Assembly: GCA_034401795.1 (NCBI GenBank)
Contig: CM067363.1
Coordinates: 30,990,855 to 31,054,854, forward strand
From: Chaetoderma sp. LZ-2023a
Lineage: Eukaryota > Mollusca > Caudofoveata > Chaetodermatida > Chaetodermatidae
Direction: 5' to 3'
DNA: 64,000 bases
A program made the position numbers and the translations under genes. The notes under the pieces were generated by a model that saw only the letters and a program-made list of their open reading frames with translations, did not search any database and was not told the origin of the DNA. Shown here in pieces: positions 42,641-55,389 of the stretch (its first letter is position 1; each line of letters begins with the position of its first letter).

Positions 42641-44210
42641 TATGAGTCTAGACAAAATACACAAAAGAGACTGAGGTGACATATGTAGAGAGAGCTCAGA
42701 GGTGAGGACAGGGTATGAGCCATAGTAATCAATAACTTTGCTGAATGCCTCTCTTTCGTGAAACCTAGAGATGCTATCTGCCACAAAATTATTCTTGCCA
42801 GGAATGTGGCATGCCGTGAAACGAAAGTTAAAGCATGCAGAGAGCCAAAACAATGATCTGATAGCTTTCATGATAGTATGGTTCCTGGAGGTTCCCTTAT
42901 TTATGCAACTCACAGTAGTGATATTGTCTGAATAGAGATAGATCCTTTTGTTTCGAAAGTCGGGAGCCCATCTGTGTACCGCCAGGACCACAGCGAACAC
43001 TTCTTTCTCATTAATATGCATGGATTGGATCTCTGGGTGGTCAATTTGCCAATTTGCGTAAAACCAGTCACCTGCCCAGAAACCCCCTCCCCCCACCATG
43101 CATGCATCAGTATATAGCGCTGAATAGGGGCGTTTGTCTAACAGCAAAGTCTTGCCATTAAATGAGGACATAAACTGAAGCCACCAGTCTATGTCCTTCT
43201 TGATGTCATCTGACAGGCGCATTTTGTGGTGACCACATTTTAGTGAGCTGAGACCGTTTAACAAGCGTCTGAGGAAAACTCTCCCCCCATAGACAACTTG
43301 TGCTGCCCAGTTTAATTTGCCTGCAATTGATTGCATTTGCTTTTTTGATGCGCGCTGTTTTTTCGAGAAGACAGCCAATTCTTCTCGCAAAGCTGCCAGC
43401 CTGTCAGATGACAACTGCAATGTCATGTTTTGGGAATCAAACTCGATTCCCAAGAAAATTAGCTTTTGCGTCGGACCAATTTATCATAAATCCCAGGCAT
43501 CTTAGAAGTTTGATTAAGGTGTTCATACCTAACAAGCATCTGTTGAAAGACGATTCACAGACCAAGAAGTCATCAAGATATGCCACAATATTGAAGCCCT
43601 TCCTGGCCATCATGCGGCGTACAGCTTGGGAGAGACGGTGAAAAATGCCTGGTGCTGCTCTAGCTCCAAAGCACAATTTAGTGTCATAAAAATATTGGGT
43701 ACCATTAGGTAAAGGCCACTTTAAACCCATAACCTTTTGGCTGTGGAGGGAGATTGGGACCGAACGATAGGCAGATTTTAGATCAACTTTGGCCAAGTAA
43801 CAGCCCTGCGTCACTAGTTTAGCTGCATCATCGACAGACTGAAAGCGTTGTTTTTCTAAGTCATGTACATAATCATTGACTGCATGCCCTGATGGGCGGC
43901 TACAATCATGAATGATCCTGATGCCTCCATCAGATTTGGGTATGATCCCTAATGGACTAACAATAAGAGGGGGTGTAGAGGCCGGGACATAATTCCCATT
44001 TTCCACCTCCTCTAGGATCTGATGGGTGGCTTCGTGGAAGAGGGGACTATTTATTGAGGCAGAAGGGTGGTTTTTAAGTTCAACCGGGGTTGGATGAGAA
44101 TCTGGGTCTATGATATGGAAGCCCTCATTGATTCCTAGGAGGATGAAATCTCGGTCTGAATCGTCTTTCAACTCTTTCTCCCACGCTGCTGAGCATAGGC
44201 TGTGAGACAC
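42542..44210 (-). pseudogene. Ngaro reverse transcriptase / RNase H, one frameshift
   Basis: The RT (44210-43437) has PLGIIPKSDGGIRIIHDCSR, LAKVDLKSAYRSVPI, LCFGARAAPGIFHRL and the catalytic YLDDFLV. The RNase H part (43453-42542) has ALYTDACMVGGGGFW, HINEKEVFAVVLAV, YLYSDNITTVSCINKGTSR and GKNNFVADSISR. The two frames overlap at 43437-43453, so a one-base indel divides them. There is no methyltransferase domain, which separates it from DIRS-type elements. Confidence 0.85.
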
Positions 44211-44224
44211 CTTACCTGGGGATA

Positions 44225-45444
44225 TTAGTTTTTTGAGTTCTTGTGATCAATCACTGGATGCTTTTGTGAGCAACCAGGCACTGCGCACACATGAGCAAAC
44301 CTACATGCCAGTAGTTTACATCCTCTCTGAGAATTGTACATTCTACAAATTTCGCCACCCTGTTGGGAGTGAGAGGCCAGATTTGACTTTACTTGAGGGC
44401 CCTGTGGACGAGGTCCATTATGCCTAGGCCCCTGGTGGTGGTGGGGTTGGCTTGGACGTAGCCTGGGCATTCTCGGCTTCAAGTAGACCATTTGTATGTG
44501 TGGGACATCAGTGCCCCATCTAAAGTTGTGTAGGTGCTGGAGCCTACGGTATTCCCGGTCATAAAACCACACTGATGCCTGCTCGTATGCTGATAATAAG
44601 TGATGCATTCTGGTCGTATAAGACAGGTAATCTATGATTGCCCCCTGCCCTAGGTTACCCTCTTGCAATAACTTGTTAAGGATTGCCAAGTTTGCCAAGG
44701 ACCACTGGTTCTGGGTCACACTCTCTAATTTTGGTTTGACGGGTCCTGACTTATAGACGATCTGCCCCCCCCCTCAAATTCTGAAATCACATCCTCATTT
44801 ACACTACCCCCGGATATATTTACGAAGTCTGCTATATCGAGGTGTGATGGGGTTTGAGCCCTTTGAGGTGTCATAGACCTGAAATAGATTTGGGGGTCCT
44901 GCCAAGATATAATATCATTTGCATTATGATTAATACCATTACCTGATGTTGTCTCGCCTCCTTGCGTCGTCTGGAGCGTTGGTGGGCCAGGCTGTGCATC
45001 ATGCTGGTGGTGCTGCAAAAGATTGACAAAGTCTCTAAGGTTGTCCTCTTCTGGCATCGTGTTGGAGGTTGGTCTCCGCTCGTTCTGTGGTGGGTGAGGT
45101 GTAAGCGCTGGTGGTGGTGGTGTTGTTGGATGCTGATCATGCTGTCTGTCGCTGGGGAATGTCTGGCTTATGGCCCTCAAAACAAGTTTAACTTGTCCTA
45201 TTGGGATGTCCTTCAGGTCGTCCTTCTCCACGAGAGATAATGCTTCCATAGAGCTAAAGCCTAACTCCAGTAGCTGCGTCATCGTGTTGTCATTGATGCG
45301 TTTATGTTGGCCCCAGATACGTACCCGCTCTTCGTCCGAGAGGGATCTGGAGCCACCTGCACTGCTGTCGTCGTTTAAGTCGGTAGTCATTGTCTGTTGA
45401 ATGAATATGTTGCTTAGATTTCGTCTTGATAGAGAAATGACCAT
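44225..45444 (-). pseudogene. Ngaro gag-like protein with zinc fingers, frameshift in a homopolymer
   Basis: The N-terminal part (45444-44725) is acidic with a SAM-like helical region (LLELGFSSMEALSLVEKDDL) and Pro/Gln-rich linkers. The C-terminal part (44719-44225) has a helical core and a CCCH-type cluster (CRMYNSQRGCKLLACRFAH, then CAVPGCSQKHP) typical of Ngaro and DIRS gag. The two parts are separated at a run of nine G (plus-strand C run 44765-44773); ten would join them in one frame, so a slip or base-calling error is likely. Confidence 0.75.
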
Positions 45445-45881
45445 CTAGCATTTAGTGTTTACTGACTACGTGGCGCCGAATAAAATCTGCACATCTCCAT
45501 GGTCTCCTCTGGTTCACATACTATACACCCGTTACAGAATGCGGCACAGTCTAATTGCGCAGAGAATATAGCGTGCGCTGGCGATTCGCATTCTTGCATG
45601 TAAGTTGCCAAACTTTCTTCTTCAGCTAATGTTAGCACATACCACTGCGGGATTCCGTAAAAAGATTTAATGTCCGACATTTTGATTGTTTATTTACAAA
45701 GTTAATCTAACCGTTAGATTCGTATTCATATAATTCGATAATTATTGTCCTTGAGAGATCGCACTACCGGGATTAAATCGTGATAACTAAAAAAATAAAC
45801 GAACTTTGCTTCAACTACCGAGATAATACTATTTTCTGTTTCCAACTAAAAAATTCGCAACTAACGATTATCGGTAACTTC

Positions 45882-46304
45882 GGATTAATAATTTACTGCA
45901 AAGAAGGTCAGAGGTTACGAACGCACAATGACGAGATGTAAGCCAAACAGCTTATTTTAAAGGTGGAAATGGAGCGACTCCATTGGCTGACTATTCCAAT
46001 CCACCGGTGGTGAACTGGCACGTGCGTCCTAGGTGTGGCCAATCCGCACCGGGCATTGGGACAGATTTACCACTGACCAATCTGAGCGCGCTTGGCCATG
46101 GTGACGTTGGGCTGGTGTGGTGAGGCCGGAATTATCCCTCCGGGCAGCCGAGTGTTTTCACAGGTGCTCTGTGAAGACAAAGGGCCGGATGGACACTTCC
46201 TGTCTTGCTTACGCAACCCTGTCTCACCAGATGGAGAAAGCGATAAGAAACCCCACCTGCCCCTGCCATTAATAGCTCATTAACAATATTAATGTTTCCA
46301 TTAA
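45882..46304 (-). repeat. Ngaro repeat A1 (5' end of the element)
   Basis: 423 bp nearly identical to A2. Its outer edge CCATTAA at 46298-46304 is the right end of the element. Confidence 0.9.
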
Positions 46305-47944
46305 CTTACTTTGTATACAGTATTGGTGCTGTAAATAACTTCCAACATCGCAGTGACATAACCCCTGTTTACACTCGTGACAAAATGACCACTGAAGATG
46401 ACACTTATCAGCTAAAACACATAATGATGTATAAAGGATAAGCAGGCACATGCCAATACATGATTGATAATTATAAAACAATTAAAGAAAGAATCACTTC
46501 GTTTTATAATAGCTTAATGGAGGGATCTGATCTGTCACTCAAGTATTGGACGTTATAATCATTTATTTCACTACAAGTAGGTTCCCCTCAAAATGTCGGT
46601 GCCTTTTTAAAGGGATGCTAATCTCATATCAAATCTTGTATTACACTGATACAGTATGGTCTTTAGATTCTATATCATTCATATCCATTCACATTCCCTT
46701 ATCTGTATCATAATTATCTGGTTTGAAACCTCAAGTATATGTTGAACAGCGATCGCCGCCATTTTGTCTTCTCAAGATGTCATGTAAGTGCCAATGCATT
46801 ACATTCTTTATTATGTAATACACATCATGTTGAATATTTTGAAAGTAATTTGACTGGAAGTTGTTGCTGGATGGTTACTTTTATACACCACATTGTCAAA
46901 CTATAGATGGCACCTCTATGACTGAGCATATATACCGAGGCAGCCCATTGCCATTGGCAGACAATTTATGCAAAGGCTTGTTTCAGTAAGAGAATAAGAG
47001 CAATTTGAAACAAACAAAACAGCAGGGCCCGGTCTGCCCTGTGATAAATAATCTATGAAAAAATAATGTTCAATCCATGTACATATATAGAACCAGAGCT
47101 TTAAGATAGCAAATAGCTTACTTGTATATTAATTGTACATCACAGGATATGATGGACCACCGGAGTCTCATTTTGACATACTTGTCGAATCAAAATACCC
47201 ATGGCACTACCCAATGGGCAAGCATAGCCAACCATAAAGCCTTACTGTATGGTAGTAACCTGCAGTGCAATGATTACTGGCACACCAAGTTTGACAGAAA
47301 GACAAATGGTTTTATCATAAGGAAAGTTCATAGCCTATGCTATAGGTAACCAAGTATTAGTGTTGGGAATTGGTACCATTTTTGTGATCGATGATTGGTT
47401 TTATATACTAACCGATGATCAATTAATGATTGATCATAACAGGTCCTCGTTTTTCATCCATTTTGAATGCAGTAAATATAGCAAGTTCAAGGATAATTAC
47501 CCCTTTTAAACCAAGTCGCAGGTATGACCGATTCTTAATAATTTAAAAGATAATCTGTTGAATATTTTGAAACTAATTTTACTGGATGCTGTTAGGCAGC
47601 AACAGCTTCCAGTCAAATAAGTTTCAAAATATTCCACATGTTATTGGTATGGTTGCTTTGAAATTAATATACTATTTCAGTGCTGGAAGAATTTATGTCT
47701 TAGACTAAGGAGTAATACTATATAGTTGTTACAATTAAATTTAAATTCTTTTCCAAAAAGTATTCGTTTTCTAGCTTGGTCAGTTAAACTATACAAACAA
47801 GTCAATTTATAAACAACCAAAATCAACTTCTGAAATCATGATCGACCAGTTGGTTGAACATGCAAACCAATCAATCATTGATTAATTGGAACAGCACTAC
47901 CAAGTATCCACGCTAATAGTTCCAATAGGATTGAAGGACATTTC
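46305..47944. other. Intergenic region with two H1-type hairpin remnants
   Basis: A single H1 arm (TGTTGAATATTTTGAAAGTA) lies at 46829. A full short hairpin lies at 47549-47636 (CTGTTGAATATTTTGAAACT and AGTTTCAAAATATTCCACAT in inverted position). No gene is seen. Confidence 0.65.
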
Positions 47945-48120
47945 AATTTCCCTTTCTCCGAGATCTAACAATACTCACCATTCCATTACTTATTGATAAA
48001 CAGCTCAGTTGAAGCTGTGCTCTACGAATCTTCAGATTTAGAAAGCTCTACCGGCTCCTGGAACCTGGTTCACAACAACCGGGTACCCGCCAGCCAGAGC
48101 CGCCATATTGTTCGCATAGC
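47945..48120. repeat. DIRS inverted terminal repeat, left copy
   Basis: Reverse complement matches 61125-61300 over ACTTATTGATAAACAGCTCA, AATCTTCAGATTTAGAAAGC, TCTACCGGCTC and GGGTACCCGCCAGCCAG with a few differences. Confidence 0.75.
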
Positions 48121-48185
48121 TACCAAACAAGAGCCACCTCATGGCTTGCCTCCATTGGAGCTGGGAGGCAGGGTCTGTAATGTAA

Positions 48186-49858
48186 CAGGGGTCGATCTTA
48201 ACTTTTTATGTCACTAGTTCGTCGGACTAGTAATTTTGAAAATAGACTAGTCCGCAAATAAAAGCACTAGTCCTGTTAAAGGGGGTTCGGAAAATCTTAC
48301 ATACCATACAATACATATCCTATGGTACTCACATTTCCCGCCAAAGTTTTTAGTACCTTATCGCTTGATTTGATATTGCATAATTAGTTTGGAACCGCTA
48401 TCAATTCCTTTAGCGCTATAAAATTATATTGTACAGGGAACCAGGCACCACATGTAATTTGGTGTGTAGTTCCAGTAATCGGCAAATCACATGTATGAAT
48501 ATATATGCGTCATGTTAAATAAGATTTTTTCTTTAAATTTCTGAGCGAAATACAGGATTAACGCATTGCACATTATAAATAATACGTGCCATGATCATAA
48601 ATTTTGGTGCATCTAAGAAGAATTAGCATAGTACGTGTCCAAATTGCGTTACTATTTTACAAGTCATGGCAATATCTTGACACGCATGCACATATTTTTA
48701 TAGCCCACTAACCTGGAAGTTAATGCACTTAGAACTGCAGTACACCGTACCCGTTGCGGTAGCTTGGTTCCCTGGGGCATTTATTTGGGAACCAGGCTAC
48801 ACTGTGTCATACACCATGTAGCTACTATGCGCTTTGATATGTTATCTAAAACAAACTCTTAGACGGTCAGTCACTGAATTGGAGTATGTGTAATGGCATC
48901 ATTTTCTCAGTTCTGACTATCGCTATCCTACCACTATTGTGTCTTTAAAAAGTTGTCAATTCAAGCCGTAAAATGATTAAATATCGAATTGTATTGTCTA
49001 GAAAGCGTGCTCACGATGTTCTAATAGTAGTTTAGTCATAATTTAATACATTTTATCATAACATTTGTCCCAAAATCGGTTGATATAGACATTACTAAAT
49101 TCAACACGACAATGTTCCTGGATAATAGCAATTCTCATATCCCCCTCTAGGACAAAATGAAACGGAAGTTTCAATTCGTCGGGAACGTTGGGAGTGTATA
49201 CGTTCCTCGGCAAAATCTGTCATCAGTATACTTGTTTAATTATTAAATGTAGAGTGTACAGATATTCGCGTTGGTTTAATCGTTATAGTATATTATATGT
49301 AGTTTCTGTGCCATATACATATGCCAGATATGTCAGTGTCGGTCAAAATCAATTTTATGAATTCTACATAATTACCGATCAATTCATAAGCCATACAACT
49401 CGGCTACAAGGCAATGAGCAATTCTTGTATCCCTCTAGGCTGAATTGACCAAGTAATTCGTTTTACGATGTCAGCACTTTTGGACACATTAAGCGATTTC
49501 ACAATTCGGTTGTTTTCGGATCTTTCATGTCCTATCATATAGAAACCAAAAAAAGCCGAGTGTGAATTAAATGCAAATGCTCCGGAATGGTTGCCGACTA
49601 TGAACAGGCACTGCTATCATAGATTTTAACATATATAGCTTCTGCGGTAATTTTAAGCGAGTAAGCTTGCGTGTTTGCAAGAAACGTATGCATTAGTTTT
49701 CTCAACGTCATGGAATATTTCATTTTTGCTAGTCTAATGGATAATTTTGACAGAAATTTTGTACTAGTCCACCAGACTTGTGACCAACAGACTATAAGTA
49801 GTCTGTATGAGAATCAGGTAGTCTCAGACTAGCGGACATACCTAGAGATCAAACCCTG
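48186..49858. mobile_element. CAGGG-ended 1673 bp insertion with ATGTAA duplication
   Basis: Left end CAGGGGTCGATCTTAAC (48186). The right end is the reverse complement of CAGGGTTTGATCTCTAG (ending 49858). Both continue with TATGTC and CTAGT blocks, so the inverted similarity reaches about 45 bp. ATGTAA lies on both sides (48180-48185 and 49859-49864). The interior is AT-rich without a transposase. The CAGGG end suggests hAT, although a 6 bp duplication would be unusual for hAT (8 bp is typical). Confidence 0.65.
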
Positions 49859-49944
49859 ATGTAATGGTAAGTATTGTTACATCCCAGAGAAAAGGAAATT
49901 GAAATTTCCTTCATTCTCCTTCGATCAATACTTACCATTACATT
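49859..49944. repeat. Perfect-stem palindrome, candidate DIRS internal complementary region
   Basis: ATGTAATGGTAAGTATTG at 49859 and its exact complement CAATACTTACCATTACAT ending 49944 form an 18 bp stem, with a second inner palindrome AGGAAATTGAAATTTCCT. One half resembles the outer flank of the left ITR, the other that of the right ITR, as expected of an internal complementary region. Confidence 0.5.
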
Positions 49945-49980
49945 ACTTATTGATAACACCAGATGTAGTCAGTAACCTGG

Positions 49981-50345
49981 TTGGAAGGTGCAAACCATAC
50001 AAAGCCTCTAATAGGAACCATCATGACTGATTTGAAGAAAGCTTTCGATCTGTTAAACCACAATATTTTGTTACAAAAACTTGCCATCCACAAATTCGAA
50101 GATCAATCATTCCAATGGATGTCTTCATATTTAGAAGATAGAAAGCAGTATGTTTCAGTTGCTGGAAAGACGTCTGACCATTTGTCTGTCAACATTGGAG
50201 TGCCACAAGGATCAGTTAGTCCCTCTATTATTTATCCTTTATATTAATGACCTTCCCCTGTATACTAATAGTAATGTAGGTATGTATGCCGACGACACTA
50301 CTATGCATGTTAATAACCCAAATTAGCCCCTAGAGAAAGAACTTA
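49981..50345 (+). pseudogene. Non-LTR RT fragment, plus strand copy
   Basis: MTDLKKAFDLLNHNILLQ, FQWMSSYLEDRKQYVS and NIGVPQGSV, then after a small deletion YADDTTMHVNNPN. Nearly identical in reverse orientation to 54030-54397, with stop-producing differences. Confidence 0.75.
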
Positions 50346-50756
50346 GACTTAAGCTTGTCATACGGAGACGTAGAAGGACCCACAAGTTTGGGACCGAATC
50401 ACATTTGCATCACTGCTCCCCAAACACCCCCACCCCTTTCTCCTAAAAAGAGAAGAGACCTAACGAACACGCCTGAAAACACAAGTGTGTCAAGAGGGTT
50501 AACACCTCTTGACACACATAAAGCTGGGAATGAGCACGAAGATATAAGATGAACACGATATATAAACATAATACAAAAGAGTCAAACTTGAATTACCTCA
50601 TGAATTTTTGGATTCCAGACGTGATGCCACAAACCAACACACTTCCACCAAACGTTTCACATACGGTTGAACTACTCTCGCCTGACCATGTCTGTTCTAA
50701 CTACTTTTGCGTTTCAAAGTTACCAAAAGGAGATGAGCAGTGTGGCCACTAGACTA
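50346..50756. other. DIRS 3' region, no gene assigned; strong hairpin
   Basis: GTGTGTCAAGAGG (50485) and its exact complement CCTCTTGACACAC (50504) make a 13 bp stem with a short loop. The remaining sequence is not recognised. Confidence 0.5.
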
Positions 50757-51740
50757 TCATTTCAAAACAGCTAAGGCGAGTGGATTGGCCGAGTCTGACA
50801 TGTCCCTCAAATAGTAATCCATGAAAGAGGACTCACCATGCCATTGTGCAACGGCCATGATGTCCTCTAATGGGACGCCATTGAATAGGGCGGTCGAGGC
50901 GGCTATTCCTCTAACATCGTGAACCCTAGCACATTGCATCTGGTGCCCAGTCGCAATCTTGTGGCTAGTCTGAATGCATTCGACCACCAAATGAGACAGA
51001 ATTCATGGATGCAGTGCCATATGGCTTCTTATGGCAGATCCACAGATGTCTATCATTTGACCGTAGAGCCTGCCCGTTTTTTGTACTTGGTCAAAACACA
51101 GACTGGACACCAGGCCCTGACATTACGATCAAACCTAGTTAGCTTTGGTATTATGATCGGTTTGCCGGGATATTTCAAAGATTGATACTTTGATATAAAT
51201 TCTGCTCTTGGCAGCAGTCACAGACCATCTCCCGAGACAATAAATCGGTCCCTCTCTGCTGAAAGTGCATGGATCTCACTGCGCCTTCTAGCTGAGGAAG
51301 CTTCCAATAGAAAGACCGCCTTTAGAGTCAGATGCTTTAGACAAGCCGAACACAAAGGTTCGAAAGGGTGCTTGGCTAGCACATTAAGCACCAAAGAGGG
51401 ACTCCAGGCTGGAATGACTACAGGTTGTCTCGGTCGGAGATTGCTCATTCCCTTGACCATCACGTTTAACTGGGCCACCTCTGGACTATCCCTGTTGGCT
51501 AGACAAGGGATAACTGATGCCAAAGCTGACTTGTATCCGGCAATCGTGACAGGAGCTAGTACTGTAAAGAACAGCTCACAGTCTGCTATTTGCTGAATAG
51601 TGTATTGAAAGATATCAATATCCTTTCCTTCACACCACTCTGCAGATTTGTTAACCTTGTGGTTATATGACTTGAAAGTTGACCTCGCAGCTGCGATGAA
51701 ACTCGCAGCCTGTTGAGAAAAGCCTTCCGACGTGGAACGT
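50757..51740 (-). pseudogene. DIRS tyrosine recombinase, frameshifted
   Basis: The N-terminal core domain (51740-51218) reads ASFIAAARSTFKSYNHKVNK and TIAGYKSALASVIPC, with the box-1 Arg in SSARRRSEIHALS. The C-terminal part (50990-50757) has the box-2 HDVRGIAAS (His and Arg present) and WHGESSFMDYYLRDM with the probable nucleophile Tyr. About 230 bases between the parts are in mixed frames. The longer frame reaching 52354 is antisense-like noise over RNase H and was not used. Confidence 0.75.
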
Positions 51741-52416
51741 TGTTTGATAACATCCACGCAGTCAATTTGAACATCTCCGGCCGCTCGTGTAGGAAGCGGT
51801 CCTTGGTCTGGGAGATTATGTTTGGAATCTCGGGCAGCTGCACTTGATTGTCCACCAGCAGAGCCAGAAGATCCGTGAACCACACCCTGCTGGGCCAAAA
51901 TGGCGCTATTAGCAGGACCAGGCATGGCTCCTCCCTGATCTTCACCAAGCCCCTCGGTAGGATGGTGGTTGGGTACGCGTACGCATGCATCCCTCTCCAG
52001 CTTATCGCCAGCGCATCTGTATCGACTGCATTTGGATCTGGAATCGGCGAGACATAAGTCATGATTTGAGCATTTTCCTTTGTGGCGAACAAGTCCACAT
52101 TCGGTTTGCCCCAATGCTCGAAGATCCTTTGAAGAATTGGAGGGTTGAGAGACCATTCTGTTGGCAGAATTCTCTGTATGTGAGACAAAGCATCCACCAG
52201 AATGTTCAATCGCCCAGGAATGTGAGCTTCTTTCAAAGCAACCGAGTAATTCCTGTACCATTGAATCAAGTGCCACACCTTCATACACAGTGTGGGCGAC
52301 TTGGTCCCTCCTTGGCGATTTATGTATGATACCACTGTCGAATTGTCTGACCATATCAAGATCACCTTGCCCCCGACTTCTGGAAGAAATTTCTCCAGTG
52401 ACAGTTTCACTGCCAT
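51740..52416 (-). pseudogene. DIRS RNase H and linker
   Basis: VILIWSDNSTVVSYINRQGG, ALKEAHIPGRLNILVDALSH, then the DIRS-specific linker HWGKPNVDLFATKENAQ and ALAISWRGMHAYAYPTTILP. The frame starts abruptly at 52416 because an insertion separates it from the RT, and it shifts into the recombinase frame near 51740. Confidence 0.75.
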
Positions 52417-52430
52417 TATTTATAACAGAT

Positions 52431-52473
52431 TAATAATAATAACAATAATAATAATAATAATAATAATAATAAT
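52431..52473. repeat. (AAT)n microsatellite
   Basis: AATAATAAT with one AAC interruption, at the edge of the insertion that splits the DIRS RT from its RNase H. Confidence 0.9.
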
Positions 52474-52629
52474 CTTTATTTAACGAGGGTACATTATCAA
52501 TAAAAAAACTGATCTTCCCGAGGCCCTCCCACAGTAGAGCATGTACATAGAAAAGAGAGCTGACACACACACACACACCACACACCCACACACCTGCACA
52601 CAGAAGTACACACATGCACCCATGCAGGC

Positions 52630-52844
<215 letters not shown>

Positions 52845-52959
52845 TATTACACTTTATACATATTTATATATAATTATATATATAACACTATGTACAGACT
52901 CATTCACCTTTTCATCGACGACTACCCCATATTTCAATTTACCAACCATACACAAAATG

Positions 52960-53060
52960 CCATTGAATAGTTTGAGACTAATCTGAACACAAGTTTCTGC
53001 TACCCTATCAGCAATGGCTCTCAATCAGATTAAACACAAAATACTCAACAGAATATTTCA
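52960..53060. repeat. Diverged H1-type hairpin
   Basis: ATTGAATAGTTTGAGACTAA and TTAAACACAAAATACTCAAC in inverted position around GCTACCCTATCAGCAATGGC. Confidence 0.5.
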
Positions 53061-53198
53061 TTTATCTCCAAGAATTTGGTTTATTGGGGATTTTATAGCT
53101 GAAACGGTCAATACAGTAGCTAAGTTATAAAATGATTATTATCTACATTAGTCATCTCATTACTAAAATACAATATAAAAGCTAGTAACTATTGCGTA

Positions 53199-55053
53199 CT
53201 ACAGATTCTCTAAATATTTATTGAAGAATTTACTACTTGTGTATTTAAGTTTACCCTGAATTATAATGCTTTTGTAGCTTGTATGAGAATGTGCACATAG
53301 TTTCAGATTGTGTAAGACATTGAGGTAGTGAGTTCCAATGTTTGACTGCTGTGTATGTGTAGCTTTTTTGGCAAAATGAGTCTTGAATTTTGGAAGTTGA
53401 AGATGACAATGTGTTTTTGAACGCAAGTTGAGTGAGTGTGCATCCTCTGAACAAATTCTTTATGTAATTTGGGGCAAGATTATTAAGCACCTAATGTCAT
53501 AACATTTGTCTTGATGACCAACCTTGTAAACAGAGTTGTCCAATTCAGTTGTTTATATAAATTTTCTGTTGGTTCTCTAAATGGGGCATCAAGGATATGT
53601 GCAGCTCGCTTTTGCAATTTCTCCAATTTCTCTAATAGTGAATGTGTAGTTTGACAGTAAATTAGTGAGCAATAATCTACATGTGAAAGTATGTATGCCT
53701 TGTAAAATAAATTCCTGTGTTGACTTATTAGATAATTCTTGTTCTTCTTAAGCATGTATATTAGTGATGAAATTTTCTTACAGATTTTACAATGTTCATG
53801 CCAAGAGCGGGTGTTATTAATGTGTAGCCCTAGAAGCTTTTCAGATGTAATGATGCTTACATTTCCACTCTGCATGGGTACAATGATCTGTTTATTTACA
53901 CTTTTTAGCTTGTGTTTACGACCAAGAACCATTAGTTTAGTCTTAACTAAATTCAGGAGCATTTTGTTGTATTGACACCATTTCTGCACTGATTGCATAT
54001 CTTTGCCTAATTATTCTTGAATATTGTTTACATTTGGGTTATTAACATGCATAGTAGTGTCGTCGGCATACATACCTACATTACTATTAGTATACAGGGG
54101 AAGGTCATTAATATAAAGGATAAATAATAGAGGGACTAACACTGATCCTTGTGGCACTCCAATGTTGACAGGCAAATGGTCAGACGTCTTTCCAGCAAAT
54201 GAAACATACTGCTTTCTATCTTCTAAATATGAAGACATCCATTGGAATGATTGATCTTCGAATTTGTAGATGGCAAGTTTTTGTAACAAAATATTGTGGT
54301 TTAACAGATCGAAAGCTTTCTTCAAAACAATCATGATGGCTCCTATTAGATCACTATTGTCTATCACGAAGCGCCATTTTTCAATTATTTTAAGCAATGC
54401 AGTTTCGCATGAATGTTTTTGTCTAAATCCTGACTATTCATGTAGTAGTGTATATTTAGTTAAAAATTTATAAATGTGATCATGTACATGTCATTCCATT
54501 ATATAGCCGGTAGAATAGATATTGGCCTGTAATTGTTTGCATTGTTTTTGGAATCTGATTTGTGCAACGGTATAACTTTAGCATGTTTCATATTGCTGGA
54601 AAGCTTCCTAGTCAGTTACAGCCTAACAGAAATGATTTCATTTCCTATACTTTTATTGATGATACCAGTAATGAGCGGAGCTATCACAGTTGCAGCAATT
54701 TTAAGAAAATAACCATTGAGGTCATCATATCCTGCAGATATATTAGTTTTCAGATTTCTAAGTTGATCATATACATAATCTACAGCGACATATGGTATCT
54801 GGAATTTCATATTATCTGGAACTTTACTGCTGACATGTGATTTTAGTTCCTCAAATGATGCATTTTTATCTGGAATGGATTCAGCTAGAGTGGATGCGAA
54901 TGAACTAAAGTATGGGTTAAACATTTCAGCCTGCATCTCTGGGTCTCTAACTTCGTTTCCCCCATTATCAGATAAAACGGCGGGAAGTGTTAGTTTTCGG
55001 ATTGATACTACATAATATTTTCCAAATATATCCAGGATTGTGCTTGTCTTCAT
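53199..55053 (-). pseudogene. Non-LTR reverse transcriptase, several frameshifts
   Basis: 55053-54616 holds the pre-RT region (ISAGYDDLNGYFLKIAATVI). 54397-54011 holds the RT core with KKAFDLLNHNILLQKLA, NIGVPQGSVLVPLLFILYIN and MYADDTTMH. 53998-53483 holds the thumb region (LLGLHINNTRSWHEHCKICK, ILSHVDYCSLIYCQTTHSLL), and 53490-53199 the C-terminal tail. Each piece is in a different frame or separated by a stop. The core is nearly identical to 49981-50345. Confidence 0.8.
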
Positions 55054-55389
55054 CTAATTTAGAGCTGAAAATGTCCCTCTTAGATTTTTCTATTAGTGAC
55101 ATAACCTTGTTCTTTAGTCTTTGATATTCTGTTGTTTCCTATCATTTTCTAATCCCTTTGCTTTACTGCTTCCAGAATGTCTTTAATAAATCCATCCAGG
55201 CTGACAGAATCTTTTTACTCTCCTTTCAATAACAAGTGCATGCCTATTTAATATGCTAGTGACTGCTTCCTGCCATTTTTTAAGAGCGAGATTTGGATTA
55301 CTTAATTGATCATTCACTGCATTCCAATCATACGCTAAATGATCACAAAATTTTTAATGCTGCAATATTTAATTCACCTTTCCAGAGTA

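Larger units (their letters stand above)
39377..46304 (-). mobile_element. Ngaro-type tyrosine-recombinase retrotransposon with split direct repeats
   Basis: In minus orientation the order is A1 (46304-45882), gag, RT/RNase H, tyrosine recombinase, B1 (40400-40215), A2 (40218-39796), B2 (39545-39377). This A1-ORFs-B1-A2-B2 layout defines Ngaro elements, which replicate through a circular intermediate. A1 and A2 are both 423 bp and I found one difference (C against T near 40036/46122), so insertion is recent. No target duplication is seen, as expected for this class. Confidence 0.88.

Noticed and set aside
51740..52354. Upstream part of the long minus-strand frame ending at 51218
   Set aside because: It runs in a different frame over clear RNase H sequence; only the part after about 51740 is recombinase.
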